This document shows positions 7,808 through 16,373 of a stretch of 35,762 bases of DNA, one piece after another. The first letter of the stretch is position 1; every line of letters begins with the position of its first letter. The notes below the pieces were generated by a model. It worked only from the letters and a program-made list of their open reading frames with translations. It did not search any database and was not told the DNA's origin. The DNA comes from JAUWQU01 sp964605095 (GTDB lineage Bacteria; Planctomycetota; Phycisphaerae; SM23-33). Position numbers and translations under genes: made by a program. The DNA is taken from the NCBI GenBank assembly GCA_964605095.1, contig CAZSBS010000008.1, positions 1 to 35,762 on the forward strand, written 5' to 3'.

Positions 7808-8998
7808 CTACTTCACCTGCGACATTTTCACCGGGCAGTGGTTCTTGGCTGACAGTTCGACGGCCTCGAGCACTCGCTGGGTCTGGTAGGCGTCGTTGAA
7901 GTCCGGCAGAGGCACGACCGGCTTCTTGCCGGCCAGGACGCTGATGATGTCGGACGCCTGGTTGACGAAGGAGTGCTCGTAGCCCAGCACGTGTGCGTCG
8001 GGCCACCAGGCTTCGGCGTACGGATGGCTGCCGCCGTGCGTACACATGATGGTGTTCCAGCCCTGGACGCCGCGCTCGGCCTGGGCGTCGTAGTATTCCA
8101 GTTCGTTCATCCGCTCGAAGTTGAAGCGGATCGAGCCGTTCTCGCCGTTGATCTCGCAGCCGTTGAGGTTCTGCCGGCCCGTGGCGAAGCGTGTGGCTTC
8201 GAAGTTTCCGACCGCCCCGCCGGAGAAGTGGCAGAGGAACAGGGCCGCGTCGTCGACTGTTACCTTGCCCTTGCCGGAGCCGGCCTTCTGGCCCGAGGCG
8301 ATCCCGCCCGCGGCGACGCCTTCCATCAGCGTCCGCTCCTTGATGAACGTGTCGAGCACCGCCCCGTCGATCCGGACGATTTCCTCGCCCATGATGAAGC
8401 GGGTCATATCCACAACGTGCGCGGCCAGGTCGCCCAGCGCGCCGGAGCCGGCCTTTTTCTTGTCGAACCGCCAGACCAGCGGAACCGACGGCCCGGCCCA
8501 GTCCTGGAGATAGTACGCGCGGACGTGGCGGATCGTGCCGAGCTTGCCCGCGCGGGCGAGCTTATACGCCATTGCCACGGCTGGGCAGCGGCGATAGTTG
8601 TACCACACGAAGGTCTTGGCCTTTTTCTTCTTTGCCAGCTCGGCCATTTCGCGGGCCTGCTTCAGCGTGTGGGCGATGGGCTTTTCGCACGAGATATTCT
8701 TGCCGGCCTCCAGGGCCGCGATGGCGACCGGGGCGTGCATGAAGTTCGGCGTGACCACGTCGACAAGGTCGATCTCGTCGCTCCTTACCAGCGACTTCCA
8801 GTCCGTGGAGATGTTCTTCCAGCCCCACCGGTCGGCGAAGACCTGGGGGTTTTCCTCCGGCTGGCCGAAGACGGTGTGCATCACCGGCGCCAGCGGGGGA
8901 GTGAAGAACTTGCGGACCTGCGACCAAGCGTTGGAGTGGGTGCGGCCCATGAATCCTTGACCGATCAGGGCGACGTTGAGAGTCTTGCTCTTGGCCAT
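7808..8998 (-). CDS. Gfo/Idh/MocA-family NAD(P)-dependent oxidoreductase
   Basis: The product is 396 residues, normal for the family. The N-terminal Rossmann fold shows VALIGQGFMGRTHSNAW (GxGxxG), a VVTPNFMH turn, and the family signature CEKPIAHTL with the catalytic-site Lys near residue 103. The C-terminal half has GSGALGDLAAHVVDMTRFIMG with the usual D..aH..D pattern. Such enzymes oxidise or epimerise sugars or cyclitols; the substrate cannot be read from the sequence. The ATG at 8998 has AAAGGAG seven bases upstream. It is the first gene of the operon that continues into the NfeD/FloA genes, and a promoter is proposed at 9057-9085. Confidence 0.9.
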   Translation of the reverse strand: MAKSKTLNVALIGQGFMGRTHSNAWSQVRKFFTPPLAPVMHTVFGQPEENPQVFADRWGWKNISTDWKSLVRSDEIDLVDVVTPNFMHAPVAIAALEAGKNISCEKPIAHTLKQAREMAELAKKKKAKTFVWYNYRRCPAVAMAYKLARAGKLGTIRHVRAYYLQDWAGPSVPLVWRFDKKKAGSGALGDLAAHVVDMTRFIMGEEIVRIDGAVLDTFIKERTLMEGVAAGGIASGQKAGSGKGKVTVDDAALFLCHFSGGAVGNFEATRFATGRQNLNGCEINGENGSIRFNFERMNELEYYDAQAERGVQGWNTIMCTHGGSHPYAEAWWPDAHVLGYEHSFVNQASDIISVLAGKKPVVPLPDFNDAYQTQRVLEAVELSAKNHCPVKMSQVK

Positions 8999-9056
8999 GA
9001 TGTGCTCCTTTATTTATATGAGAGTCGTTGTATACGCGAATCACCGCCGCGAGCAT

Positions 9057-9085
9057 AATATATGAATCGCCCCACAACCTTGCAA
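9057..9085 (-). promoter_or_regulatory. Candidate sigma-70 promoter of the oxidoreductase-NfeD-FloA operon
   Basis: On the minus strand TTGCAA (9080-9085), a 17-base spacer and TATATT (9057-9062) face the gene starting at 8998. The -10 is close to consensus and this is an AT-rich patch in GC-rich DNA. The -35 is only partly consensus. Confidence 0.45.
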
Positions 9086-9151
9086 GCAACATTGCGAGGG
9101 ATCAACAAACGGACCCAACATGTGGGCTACTTGCCGGGAAAGGAATTGTCA

Positions 9152-10246
9152 ATGATTATAGGCGTGCCTCGGGAGATCAAGGCGGACGAGTACCGCGTGG
9201 CCCTGCTGCCGGTGGGGGCTGAACTGCTCAGAGCCGATGGGCATGAAGTGCTGATGGAAAAAGGCGCCGGCCAGGGCAGCGGCTTTTCCGACGAGCAGTA
9301 CGCCCGCGTCGGCGCGAGGCTGGCGGACTCGGCCGAGGAAGTCTTCGCCCGCGCCGAGATGATCGTGAAGGTCAAGGAGCCCCAGCCCGCGGAGATAGCC
9401 CGCCTGCGGCGCGGGCAGATCGTCTTCACCTACTTCCACTTCGCCGCGTCGCGCGAGCTTACGGAAGGCTGCCTACGCGCCGGCATCGCGGCCGTGGCGT
9501 ACGAGACCCTCTCCGATTCCAAAGGCCGCCTGCCGCTGCTGACCCCCATGAGCGAGGTCGCCGGCAAGATGAGCATCCAGGAAGGGGCCAAGTACATCGA
9601 ACGTCCGATGGGTGGGCGCGGCGTCCTGCTTGGCGGCGTGACGGGAGTGGCTCCGGCCGGCGTGCTGGTGCTCGGGGCGGGCGTGGTCGGCACCAACGCC
9701 GCCCGCATGGCCGCGGGACTCGGCGCCAACGTGACGATCATGGACGTGGACCTCGACCGCCTGCGATACCTCGACGAGGTCATGCCCGCCAACGTGACGG
9801 GCATCTACAGCGATCCCCACGCCGTGGCCGACGCCCTGCCCTTGGCGGACCTGGTGATCGGCGCGGTGCCGATACCCGGCGGCAGGGCGCCGAGGTTGGT
9901 GCGGCGCGATCAGCTTGCGACGATGAAGAGCGGGTCCGTCATCGTGGATGTGTGCATCGATCAGGGCGGCTGCGTCGAGACAGCCAGGCCGACGACGCAC
10001 CACGAGCCGACGTACGTCGTTGACAACGTGGTTCACTACTGCGTTGCCAACATGCCCGGCGCGGTGGGCCGGACCAGCAGCCAGGCGCTCTGCAACGCCA
10101 CGCTTCCCTACGCGCGAAAGCTGGCGGCGCTTGGCGCGGAGAAGTTCGCGGGCATCGACGCCGGCCACGCCCTGGCGGTGAATATGCGCGACGGGCGGAT
10201 AGTGAACCGCGCCGTGGCCGAGGCCTTCGCCGACCTGCCGGCGTGA
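9152..10246 (+). CDS. ald: Alanine dehydrogenase
   Basis: The product is 364 residues, the standard length. It catalyses reversible NAD-dependent deamination of L-alanine to pyruvate and ammonia in the cytoplasm. Seen: MIIGVPREIKADEYRVAL at the start, the substrate Lys75 in KVKEPQ, the catalytic His96 in FTYFHFAAS, and the NAD site VLGAGVVGTNAARMAAGLGA followed by an acidic IMDVD strand end. SVIVDVCIDQGGCVETARPTTH and MPGAVGRTSSQAL are family signatures. The start at 9152 has AAAGGA upstream and gives the canonical N-terminus; an in-frame ATG at 9062 would add 30 unrelated residues. It diverges from the oxidoreductase operon and no partner gene follows. Confidence 0.96.
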   Translation: MIIGVPREIKADEYRVALLPVGAELLRADGHEVLMEKGAGQGSGFSDEQYARVGARLADSAEEVFARAEMIVKVKEPQPAEIARLRRGQIVFTYFHFAASRELTEGCLRAGIAAVAYETLSDSKGRLPLLTPMSEVAGKMSIQEGAKYIERPMGGRGVLLGGVTGVAPAGVLVLGAGVVGTNAARMAAGLGANVTIMDVDLDRLRYLDEVMPANVTGIYSDPHAVADALPLADLVIGAVPIPGGRAPRLVRRDQLATMKSGSVIVDVCIDQGGCVETARPTTHHEPTYVVDNVVHYCVANMPGAVGRTSSQALCNATLPYARKLAALGAEKFAGIDAGHALAVNMRDGRIVNRAVAEAFADLPA

Positions 10247-10296
10247 CTGTTCCGAAAAGAAGGTCTTAGATCCTAGCTCTTAGCTCCTAGGGTGGC

Positions 10297-10315
10297 AGAG
10301 CCTTAATCAGGCTCT
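10297..10315. repeat. Short hairpin between the convergent ald and activase genes
   Basis: AGAGCC-TTAATCA-GGCTCT gives a perfect 6-bp stem without a T run, so terminator function is uncertain. The surrounding 10247-10401 also contains TCTTAGATCCTAGCTCTTAG, a degenerate CTTAG-type repeat, and GTGGCAGAGCC, which reappears in reverse complement near 25386. Confidence 0.4.
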
Positions 10316-10401
10316 TGTCACTAGTCTGGCTCATTTGTCAGCGAGTTCTCTCCGAAGTACCCATTTACAAACGGACTGCTGGACCTTCTTTTCCTATCTT
10401 C

Positions 10402-13400
10402 TTACGCCTCGACCGCCATTGCCTCTCGTCGCCACGGGCGGAGAATTCCCTTGCTGTCGAGGTAGGCCTCGCAGCGGGTCATCGTGCCGGCGTCGTTGGC
10501 GTGGCTGTCGAACTGGAGCGTCAGGAACGGCTTGCCGGACGCCCGCAGGATGAAGTGCTTGATGAACGAGTCCGGCCCGCACTTGAAGTTCGTGATGTAG
10601 ATGATGTGCAGGTTGGGGTGCTCGCCGACCAGCTTGGCGGCGGCGAGGATCTTGTGCCCGAGGGTCCAGTACATCGACGAGTTGACGTCCCGCACGTCGT
10701 AGTCGTCGAGATTCAGGAAGTCCTGCGGTATTACGTTCACGCCGTAGTAGTCGCGCAGTTTCTGGCCGACGGAGAGGTTCATTCCGGTGTCGTGGAGGTT
10801 GTAGGGCCGGCCCATCAGCACGATGGCGGTCTCGCCGGTTTCGACGATTTGGCCGAGCGCCGTGCTTCCGGCGGCGTGGATCTTGTCCACAAAGGCGTCC
10901 TGCGCGGCGAAGCCCGCGGCGACGGCGTCGGCGACTTGTTTGCGGGAATGGCCCAGCGGTTTGAAGAACGCCACCAGCTCGCGGGCAACGCCTGGGCGGC
11001 CCTCGCGGAAGTGCATGGTCGGCGTCCAGAACTTGTCGGCCAGGTGTTTTAACTGGGGCGCTTGGCGGATCACGAATGGAAGCGTCTGGTGCCACGGGCA
11101 CAGGTGGCTTTCCGTGTGCATCCAGCGCGTCTCCAACGAGATGATGTTCGGCAGCAGGATGTGGTCCACGCCCTTTGCGGCGAGGTTGGCCACGTGCCCG
11201 TGGGCGGCGATGATCGGGAAGCACGGCTCAGCCACGACCGAGTCCAGGCTGTCCTGGACGATTTTCTTGTTGGTCGCGTCGCTCAGGATCGTCCGGTAGC
11301 CCAGGTGGGCGATGGCGGTCCGCCAGAACGGCAGCATGCTGTAGGCGAACATCGTCAGTGGTATGCCGACCGTCGGCGCGTCGGCGCCAGGCTGCGGCAA
11401 GGCCGATTCGTCCAGCATGAGCCGCGACCGCAGCGCCAGAAGGTCCTCGATAACCGGCTCGCGGGCGGCCTTGGACTGCTTGCGGAACCGCTCCGAGCAC
11501 TTGTCGCCCCAGTAGGTCTTCTCGCCCTCGACGTTGAATTCCTGGATCTGGCAGGCATTCGAGCAGCCCTTGCACGTGAACTCCCGCAGCGTGTAGTCCA
11601 CCCGCGAAAGGTCGTATCCACGGAAGCGGCTGGCGGGCTGTTGCCTCTCGCCCGGCTGGTCGTCGGCGGCGCCGACGGGGATGTACTGGCCGATCATTTT
11701 GCCGCCGTCGCCCTCGCCGGAGGCGGACCCGCGCCCGGGGCCGAAGAGCATCTTGTCGCGAGCCAGCAGGGCCGCGCCGATGGCGCCGATCACGCCGTTA
11801 TACGGCGGGACGACGATCTGCTTGCCGCAGACCGCCGCGAATGCCGCCGCCACCGAATCGTTATACGCCGTGCCGCCCTGGAAGAAGATGCAATCGCCGA
11901 TCTTCCGCCCGCGCACCACGCGGTTGATGTAGTTGTAGACCACCGAGTACGCCAGCCCCGCCACGAGGTCCGCCTTCTCGGCCCCGCGCTGAAGATAGCT
12001 GTTCACGTCGCGCTCCATGAACACCGTGCATCGCTCGCCAAGCCGAACCGGCGCCTGGCTGGAAAGCGCCAACTCGGCGAACTCGTCCTTGATCGCGATG
12101 CCGAGTTCCTCGGCCCGCTCCTCAAGAAAGCTGCCCGTCCCGGCCGCGCATGCATCGTTCATCGTGAAGTCCACCACGATGCCGTCCTGGAGGCTGATGA
12201 ACTTGGAGTCCTGCCCGCCGATCTCGAAGATCGTGTCCGGCACGCGCCCGCCGAGCAGCTTCTGCCCGACGTACGTCGCGCCGGTCTTGTGGCAGGTGAT
12301 CTCGTCGTTGACGGTGTCGGCCCCGACAAGCGCGCCGATAAGCTCGCGCCCCGAGCCGGTTGTGCCCGCCCCGCGAATGTTCAGCCTCTCGCCCCAGCGG
12401 CTCTCGATCTGCTTGAGCGCCTCGCTGACCACCTCGATGGGCCGGCCCTGGGTGCGGGTGTAGATCTCGTCCAACATCCGCCCGTCCTCGTCGATAACCA
12501 CCACGTTGGTCGACACGCTGCCGATGTCGATGCCCAGGTACGCGTCGATGCGATCGGTCCCGTAGGGCATCTCGAACGGCTCGACCTGGTCGCGGAGCAG
12601 CATCACGTTGTCCATCGTCAGCGGCGGCGACGTCGGGAACTGCTCGCCGATGGTGTCGCCCGTGGCGGCAAGCTCGGCCAGGACGGACAGGTCCACCGCC
12701 CGTGGGGCCTGGGCCGCGACCGCGGCTGCGCCGATCGCCGGCATGTGGGCGTACCCGGCCGGAATGAAGAGCTGCGACTCGTCGAGCTCGAATGTCTCCC
12801 GAAGCGACCGCACGACGGCGCGGTTGGCGGCCAGCCCGCCGAGAAACGCCACCGGCGCCTCGACGTGGTGGCTCCGCACGACGGCAGTGCGAAAGTTCCG
12901 GGCAACCGCGTTGCAAAGCCCCCGGAGAACCTCGGCGGGATTGTAGCCCTTCTGCTGGGCGTGGATCATGTCGCTCTTGGCGAACACGCTGCATCGCCCA
13001 GCCACCTGGGCCGCGCGCTCGGCCGAGAGGCAAATCTCGCCGATGTCCTCGACCGCGTAACGCAGCCGGCCCGCCTGCTGGTCGATGAACGAGCCCGTCC
13101 CGGCCGCACAGTCGCCGTTGGTGGCGTAGTCGACGATCCCGTAGCTGCCGTCGGCGCCGTCGGCCAGGCGCAGGTACTTGGACGTCTCGCCGCCCATCTC
13201 GAAGACCGTGCGGACCTTTACGCCCGCGGTTGCCAGGCCGGAGGCGATGGCCTTGAACTCGTTGATCGTCGACGCCCCGATCCGGTCGGCCAGGACCTTC
13301 GCGCCGCTGCCGGTCAGGCACAGGCCGCCAAGGCCGCTCGATCCGATTGCCCCCAGGATGTCCTGGAGCATTCTTGCCCCGGCCGCCACGGGCTGACCGT

Positions 13401-13566
13401 GCGTGCGGCGATACTCGCTGACCCACACCTGTCCGACGGCTGGCGGGACGGTGGCGATGGGCTCGAACTTGCCCTCGCTGTCGGCGAGGCTTGTGCTGCG
13501 GTCGGTGCAGATCACGGCCGCGGTCACGCTGACCGCGCCGATATCGACTCCCACGTACCAAGCCAT
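10402..13566 (-). CDS. Two-domain acyl-CoA dehydratase activase-related protein (BadF/BcrA ATPase plus DUF2229)
   Basis: The product is 1054 residues. Two ASKHA-fold activase domains lie in tandem. The first has GVDIGAVSVTAAV near residue 6, FEMGGETSKYL and CAAGTGSFIDQQAGRL; the second has GIDIGSVSTNVVV near 345, FEIGGQDSKFI and CAAGTGSFLEERAEEL. Conserved Cys in GRCSVFAKSD and GERCTVFMERD are of the type that bind the bridging 4Fe-4S cluster. A Cys-rich segment FTCKGCSNACQI follows near 664, then a DUF2229-type C-terminal half. Relatives are ATP-dependent one-electron donors to 2-hydroxyacyl-CoA dehydratases and benzoyl-CoA reductases; this long form is of unknown substrate. The ATG at 13566 was chosen for MAWYVGVDIG with GGGAG upstream. 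No dehydratase subunits are nearby. Confidence 0.87.
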   Translation of the reverse strand: MAWYVGVDIGAVSVTAAVICTDRSTSLADSEGKFEPIATVPPAVGQVWVSEYRRTHGQPVAAGARMLQDILGAIGSSGLGGLCLTGSGAKVLADRIGASTINEFKAIASGLATAGVKVRTVFEMGGETSKYLRLADGADGSYGIVDYATNGDCAAGTGSFIDQQAGRLRYAVEDIGEICLSAERAAQVAGRCSVFAKSDMIHAQQKGYNPAEVLRGLCNAVARNFRTAVVRSHHVEAPVAFLGGLAANRAVVRSLRETFELDESQLFIPAGYAHMPAIGAAAVAAQAPRAVDLSVLAELAATGDTIGEQFPTSPPLTMDNVMLLRDQVEPFEMPYGTDRIDAYLGIDIGSVSTNVVVIDEDGRMLDEIYTRTQGRPIEVVSEALKQIESRWGERLNIRGAGTTGSGRELIGALVGADTVNDEITCHKTGATYVGQKLLGGRVPDTIFEIGGQDSKFISLQDGIVVDFTMNDACAAGTGSFLEERAEELGIAIKDEFAELALSSQAPVRLGERCTVFMERDVNSYLQRGAEKADLVAGLAYSVVYNYINRVVRGRKIGDCIFFQGGTAYNDSVAAAFAAVCGKQIVVPPYNGVIGAIGAALLARDKMLFGPGRGSASGEGDGGKMIGQYIPVGAADDQPGERQQPASRFRGYDLSRVDYTLREFTCKGCSNACQIQEFNVEGEKTYWGDKCSERFRKQSKAAREPVIEDLLALRSRLMLDESALPQPGADAPTVGIPLTMFAYSMLPFWRTAIAHLGYRTILSDATNKKIVQDSLDSVVAEPCFPIIAAHGHVANLAAKGVDHILLPNIISLETRWMHTESHLCPWHQTLPFVIRQAPQLKHLADKFWTPTMHFREGRPGVARELVAFFKPLGHSRKQVADAVAAGFAAQDAFVDKIHAAGSTALGQIVETGETAIVLMGRPYNLHDTGMNLSVGQKLRDYYGVNVIPQDFLNLDDYDVRDVNSSMYWTLGHKILAAAKLVGEHPNLHIIYITNFKCGPDSFIKHFILRASGKPFLTLQFDSHANDAGTMTRCEAYLDSKGILRPWRREAMAVEA

Positions 13567-13790
13567 AAGTTCAAGCTCCCATCGGCCCGAAAGCATGGGC
13601 CTGTCGCGAAGATTCTTGATGTCCGGTTTCGGCGCCGCCTTAGCGGGAAGGCCCCGCGGATTTCCCTCCCGGGGCATACTTTCCCGCATGCCCGCCGGCC
13701 AAGGCCAAGCAGGCCTCGGGCTACGCGCGCCGCGTCCTCTTTTCAGCGGGGAAAGTATACAACTAACAGCCCGAAAAGCCTATGAAAATC

Positions 13791-13993
13791 AAAGAAGAAG
13801 CAGGTTCACGCAGACCAACGGTCCCTGCGGGAGGTCGCGGAGAACGCCGAGGGCAGAAGCAAAAGAAGAAGAAATACCCCTCTCGCTTTTGCTTTTGTTT
13901 CTTTTACCTTCTTCTCTCTGCGTTCTCTGCGGCCTCCCGCAGGGACCGTTGGTCTGCGTGAACCTTCCTCTTTTTCTTTTTCTTCTTCTTTGT
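13791..13993. repeat. Purine-rich long hairpin repeat, copy B
   Basis: The left arm (13791-13853) and right arm (13915-13993) are nearly exact reverse complements. They share AAGAAGAAG, GTTCACGCAGACCAACGGTC, CCTGCGGGAGG and CGCGGAGAACGC-type blocks. The centre also pairs (AGCAAAAG with CTTTTGCT). Relative to copies A and C, both arms carry the same extra block CCAACGGTCCCTGCGGG. It abuts the 3' end of the 6S RNA candidate. The rest of 13567-13790 shows nothing beyond a weak TATACT box near 13757. Confidence 0.8.
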
Positions 13994-13999
13994 CAGCGC

Positions 14000-14178
14000 A
14001 AAAAGAAGGCCTCCACATTGTGTCGGTCGAGACCATGGAAGAAGAACCCATTATTTCAAGTGGGTGGCCGCCGGCAGCCGAAGCTGCCTTGGACGTCGCC
14101 TCCCAATAACAGGATATCGGTTCTTCTCAACGAAGGCCCCGTGTCGAGCACGGCAGAGGCTTCTTCTATACTTGTCGT
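14000..14178 (-). ncRNA. ssrS: 6S RNA (SsrS) candidate
   Basis: About 179 nt on the minus strand with the 6S layout. A closing stem joins AGAAGAAGCCTC to GAGGCCTTCTT, and a stem GGGGCC/GGTCTC follows. Then comes AGAAGAACC/GGTTCTTCT next to a large open bubble (GATATCCTGTTATT against ACTTGAAATAAT), and a terminal arm capped by GGCAGC-TTCG-GCTGCC. The pieces GAACCGATAT and GGCCACCCACTTGAA...GGGTTC resemble conserved 6S segments (E. coli GAGCCGATAT; CACCTTGAACC..GGGTTC). It ends in five T. 6S RNA mimics an open promoter and sequesters housekeeping RNA polymerase. A strong promoter sits at the right distance upstream. The identification is from structure and remembered consensus, not a covariance search. 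Confidence 0.72.
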
Positions 14179-14183
14179 GCAGC

Positions 14184-14212
14184 ATTATACCACACATGCC
14201 ATCGTCTGTGAA
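14184..14212 (-). promoter_or_regulatory. Extended -10 sigma-70 promoter for the 6S RNA candidate
   Basis: On the minus strand TTCACA (14207-14212), a 17-base spacer ending in TGG, and TATAAT (14184-14189) give a near-perfect promoter with an extended TGnTATAAT box. Transcription would start near 14178. No ORF of note begins just downstream, which supports an RNA gene. The remaining 14213-14326 shows nothing. Confidence 0.75.
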
Positions 14213-14326
14213 GTCGGAATCCTTGAGCAATTCGTGGATGGAAGGGTTAAGGCGCGGCGGTAAAGTTGTGCCGAATCGCGCATCCGCCGCAACTGCCGAT
14301 GCATGCCGCAAGTGAAAACAGGGGCC

Positions 14327-16357
14327 TCAGGATCGCAACTCGGCGGAGAAATCTTTTCGCATCGCCACGATAATCTCTTCAACCTGCGCATCAACTTCTT
14401 CGCGTCGCAGCGTGCGGTCGGCGGCGCGGTATTCCAGGGCAACGGTTACGCTCTTGCGACCCGACGGCACCGGCTTGCCGCGGTAGGTCGTAACGTACGC
14501 CAGCAACTGCCGCAGAGGCTGGTCGATCCTTGCGATGGCCTCGCTCAACTGCTGCCAGGTCACAGGCTCGTCGACGATGATTGAAAGGTCGCGGCGCATG
14601 GCTGGGAATCGCGGCAGCGGCTCGTAGATGCGGACGAGTTGGGCGGCGTCGATGAGCGGCTGGAACCTCACCGCCGCGGCGGCGATTGGGCGTTCCAGGC
14701 CGTAGTGATGCAGGATTGTGTCGGTTATTTGCCCGATTGTGCCGATGGGCTTGCCGTCCAGCAGCACGGTCGCGGCCCGGCCGGGGGCCAGGTGTGGATG
14801 CTCCCGCGGGCTGACGGTCAGGCTTGCCTTGGGCGCCAGATGCAGGGCCACGGTCTCCAGGGCGCCGCGAAGCTCAGCCAGGTCGTCGGTTGAGACCAGC
14901 GCCAACTCCGTGTACTCGTCCGGCAGCCTTTTGTCGTTGTCATTGTCGTTGCCGCCGCCCGCCTTGGCGGCCGGGAAGCACGCGGCGATCTCGAACAGGC
15001 AGACCTCGTCGTTGCCTGCGTTCTGGTTGGTCTTGCATGCCGACAGCAGGCTTGGCAGCAGCGTCGGGCGAAGGACGTTGTTGGTCTTGCGAGTGAGCTT
15101 GTCGACGGTGACATGGCGCTCATGGCCAAACAGTTCGGCCTCGACCGCATCGACGAACGAGAACGTGACCGCCTCGTCGAACCCTGCCATGGCGAGGGCC
15201 TCGCCGGCCAGGCGGCGGATTTGCGTCGCCAGGGTGTCCGGCACGACGGGGTGAGTCACCTGCCCGCCGACGGGGATATTGTCGTACCCGTGAATCCTGC
15301 CGACCTCCTCGATGAGGTCGATCTCGCGCGTGAGATCCGCCCGGTAGGGCGGGATGGTGCAGATGAGGCGCTCGCCGCGGCGCCGCGGCGTCAGGCCAAG
15401 CCCGGCGAGGATCCGCTCCTGGCGCTCGGCGGGGATTTCTATGCCCAGAATCGAGTTGCAGCGCGCCGGCCTCATGGCGACCTCAGCCGGTGTGTGGGGC
15501 TTCGCCCAGACATCCACGAGCCCCTCGGCAACCGTGCCGCCGCCGGATTCGACGATAAGCTGGCAGGCCCGCAGCGACGCGGCGTCGATGGCGACCGGGT
15601 CCACGCCGCGTTCGAAGCGGTAGTTGCTGTCGCTCATAAGCTGAAGCTTCCGCGACGTGCGGCGGACGCTCAGCGGGTCGAACTGCGCCGACTCGATCAG
15701 CACGTTCACCGTGGCGTCCGACACCTCGGTGTTCAGGCCGCCCATTACTCCGGCGATGGCGACGGGCCTGCGGGCGTCGGCGATGACCAGCATCGTCTCG
15801 TCCAGCTCGCACTTGGTCTCATCGATGCTCACGAGCACCTCGCCGCCGGCTGCCCGGCGGATGACGATGCGCCGACCTTCGAGCTTGTCGTAATCGAAGC
15901 TGTGCAGCGGCTGGGAGTACTCCATCAGGACGTAGTTGGTCGCGTCGACGACGTTGTTGATGCTCCGCATCCCGACCGCTTCGAGGCGCTCGACCATCCA
16001 GGCCGGGCTCGGGCCGACTTTAACGCCGCTAATCACGCGGGCGGTGTAGCGAGGGCACAGGTCCGGCGCGAGAACCTCGATGCTCGTAAGCTCGGACGCC
16101 TTGCCGGAAATGGGAAGCTCGCCGATTTGCGGCGGATTGAATGGTTTGCCCGTCGCGGCCGCCAACTCCCGGGCGACGCCAAGGTGGCCCAGGCAGTCGG
16201 AGCGGTTGCTTGTGACTTCAAGGTCCAGGACGACGTCGGTGTCGGTGGAGATGATTTCCTCGACCGGCAGGCCGATATGCTTGAAAATCTTCGCCAACTC
16301 GCCAGCGGGCAGCGAGACATCCACGTAGTCCGTCAACCAATTAAGCGAAATCTTCAC
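14327..16357 (-). CDS. pheT: Phenylalanine--tRNA ligase beta subunit, short form
   Basis: The product is 676 residues from the GTG at 16357 (start VKISLNWLTDYVDVSL, the family N-terminus). It pairs with PheS in an alpha2-beta2 enzyme that charges tRNA-Phe. Seen: VVLDLEVTSNRSDCLGHLGVAREL, the B3/B4 editing region with RSINNVVDATNYVL and HSFDYDKL, PVAIAGVMGG, SNYRFERGVDP, and a C-terminal anticodon-binding FDX-ACB domain starting PLPRFPAMRRDLSIIVD (about 585-676). The EMAP-like tRNA-binding domain that usually lies near residues 40-150 is absent, explaining a length about 120 below the common form. pheS is not in the window. The gene starts 16 bases after the arsR-type gene and is likely co-transcribed with it. 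ATG 16393 would overlap that gene. Confidence 0.95.
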   Translation of the reverse strand: MKISLNWLTDYVDVSLPAGELAKIFKHIGLPVEEIISTDTDVVLDLEVTSNRSDCLGHLGVARELAAATGKPFNPPQIGELPISGKASELTSIEVLAPDLCPRYTARVISGVKVGPSPAWMVERLEAVGMRSINNVVDATNYVLMEYSQPLHSFDYDKLEGRRIVIRRAAGGEVLVSIDETKCELDETMLVIADARRPVAIAGVMGGLNTEVSDATVNVLIESAQFDPLSVRRTSRKLQLMSDSNYRFERGVDPVAIDAASLRACQLIVESGGGTVAEGLVDVWAKPHTPAEVAMRPARCNSILGIEIPAERQERILAGLGLTPRRRGERLICTIPPYRADLTREIDLIEEVGRIHGYDNIPVGGQVTHPVVPDTLATQIRRLAGEALAMAGFDEAVTFSFVDAVEAELFGHERHVTVDKLTRKTNNVLRPTLLPSLLSACKTNQNAGNDEVCLFEIAACFPAAKAGGGNDNDNDKRLPDEYTELALVSTDDLAELRGALETVALHLAPKASLTVSPREHPHLAPGRAATVLLDGKPIGTIGQITDTILHHYGLERPIAAAAVRFQPLIDAAQLVRIYEPLPRFPAMRRDLSIIVDEPVTWQQLSEAIARIDQPLRQLLAYVTTYRGKPVPSGRKSVTVALEYRAADRTLRREEVDAQVEEIIVAMRKDFSAELRS

Positions 16358-16373
16358 TGCTGATGGGTATCCG

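Noticed and set aside
11062..13785. A 907-codon open frame on the + strand opposite the activase gene
   Set aside because: It is the mirror of a gene with clear ATPase and FeS motifs; high GC at third positions keeps the opposite strand open. Its translation has no recognisable domain.
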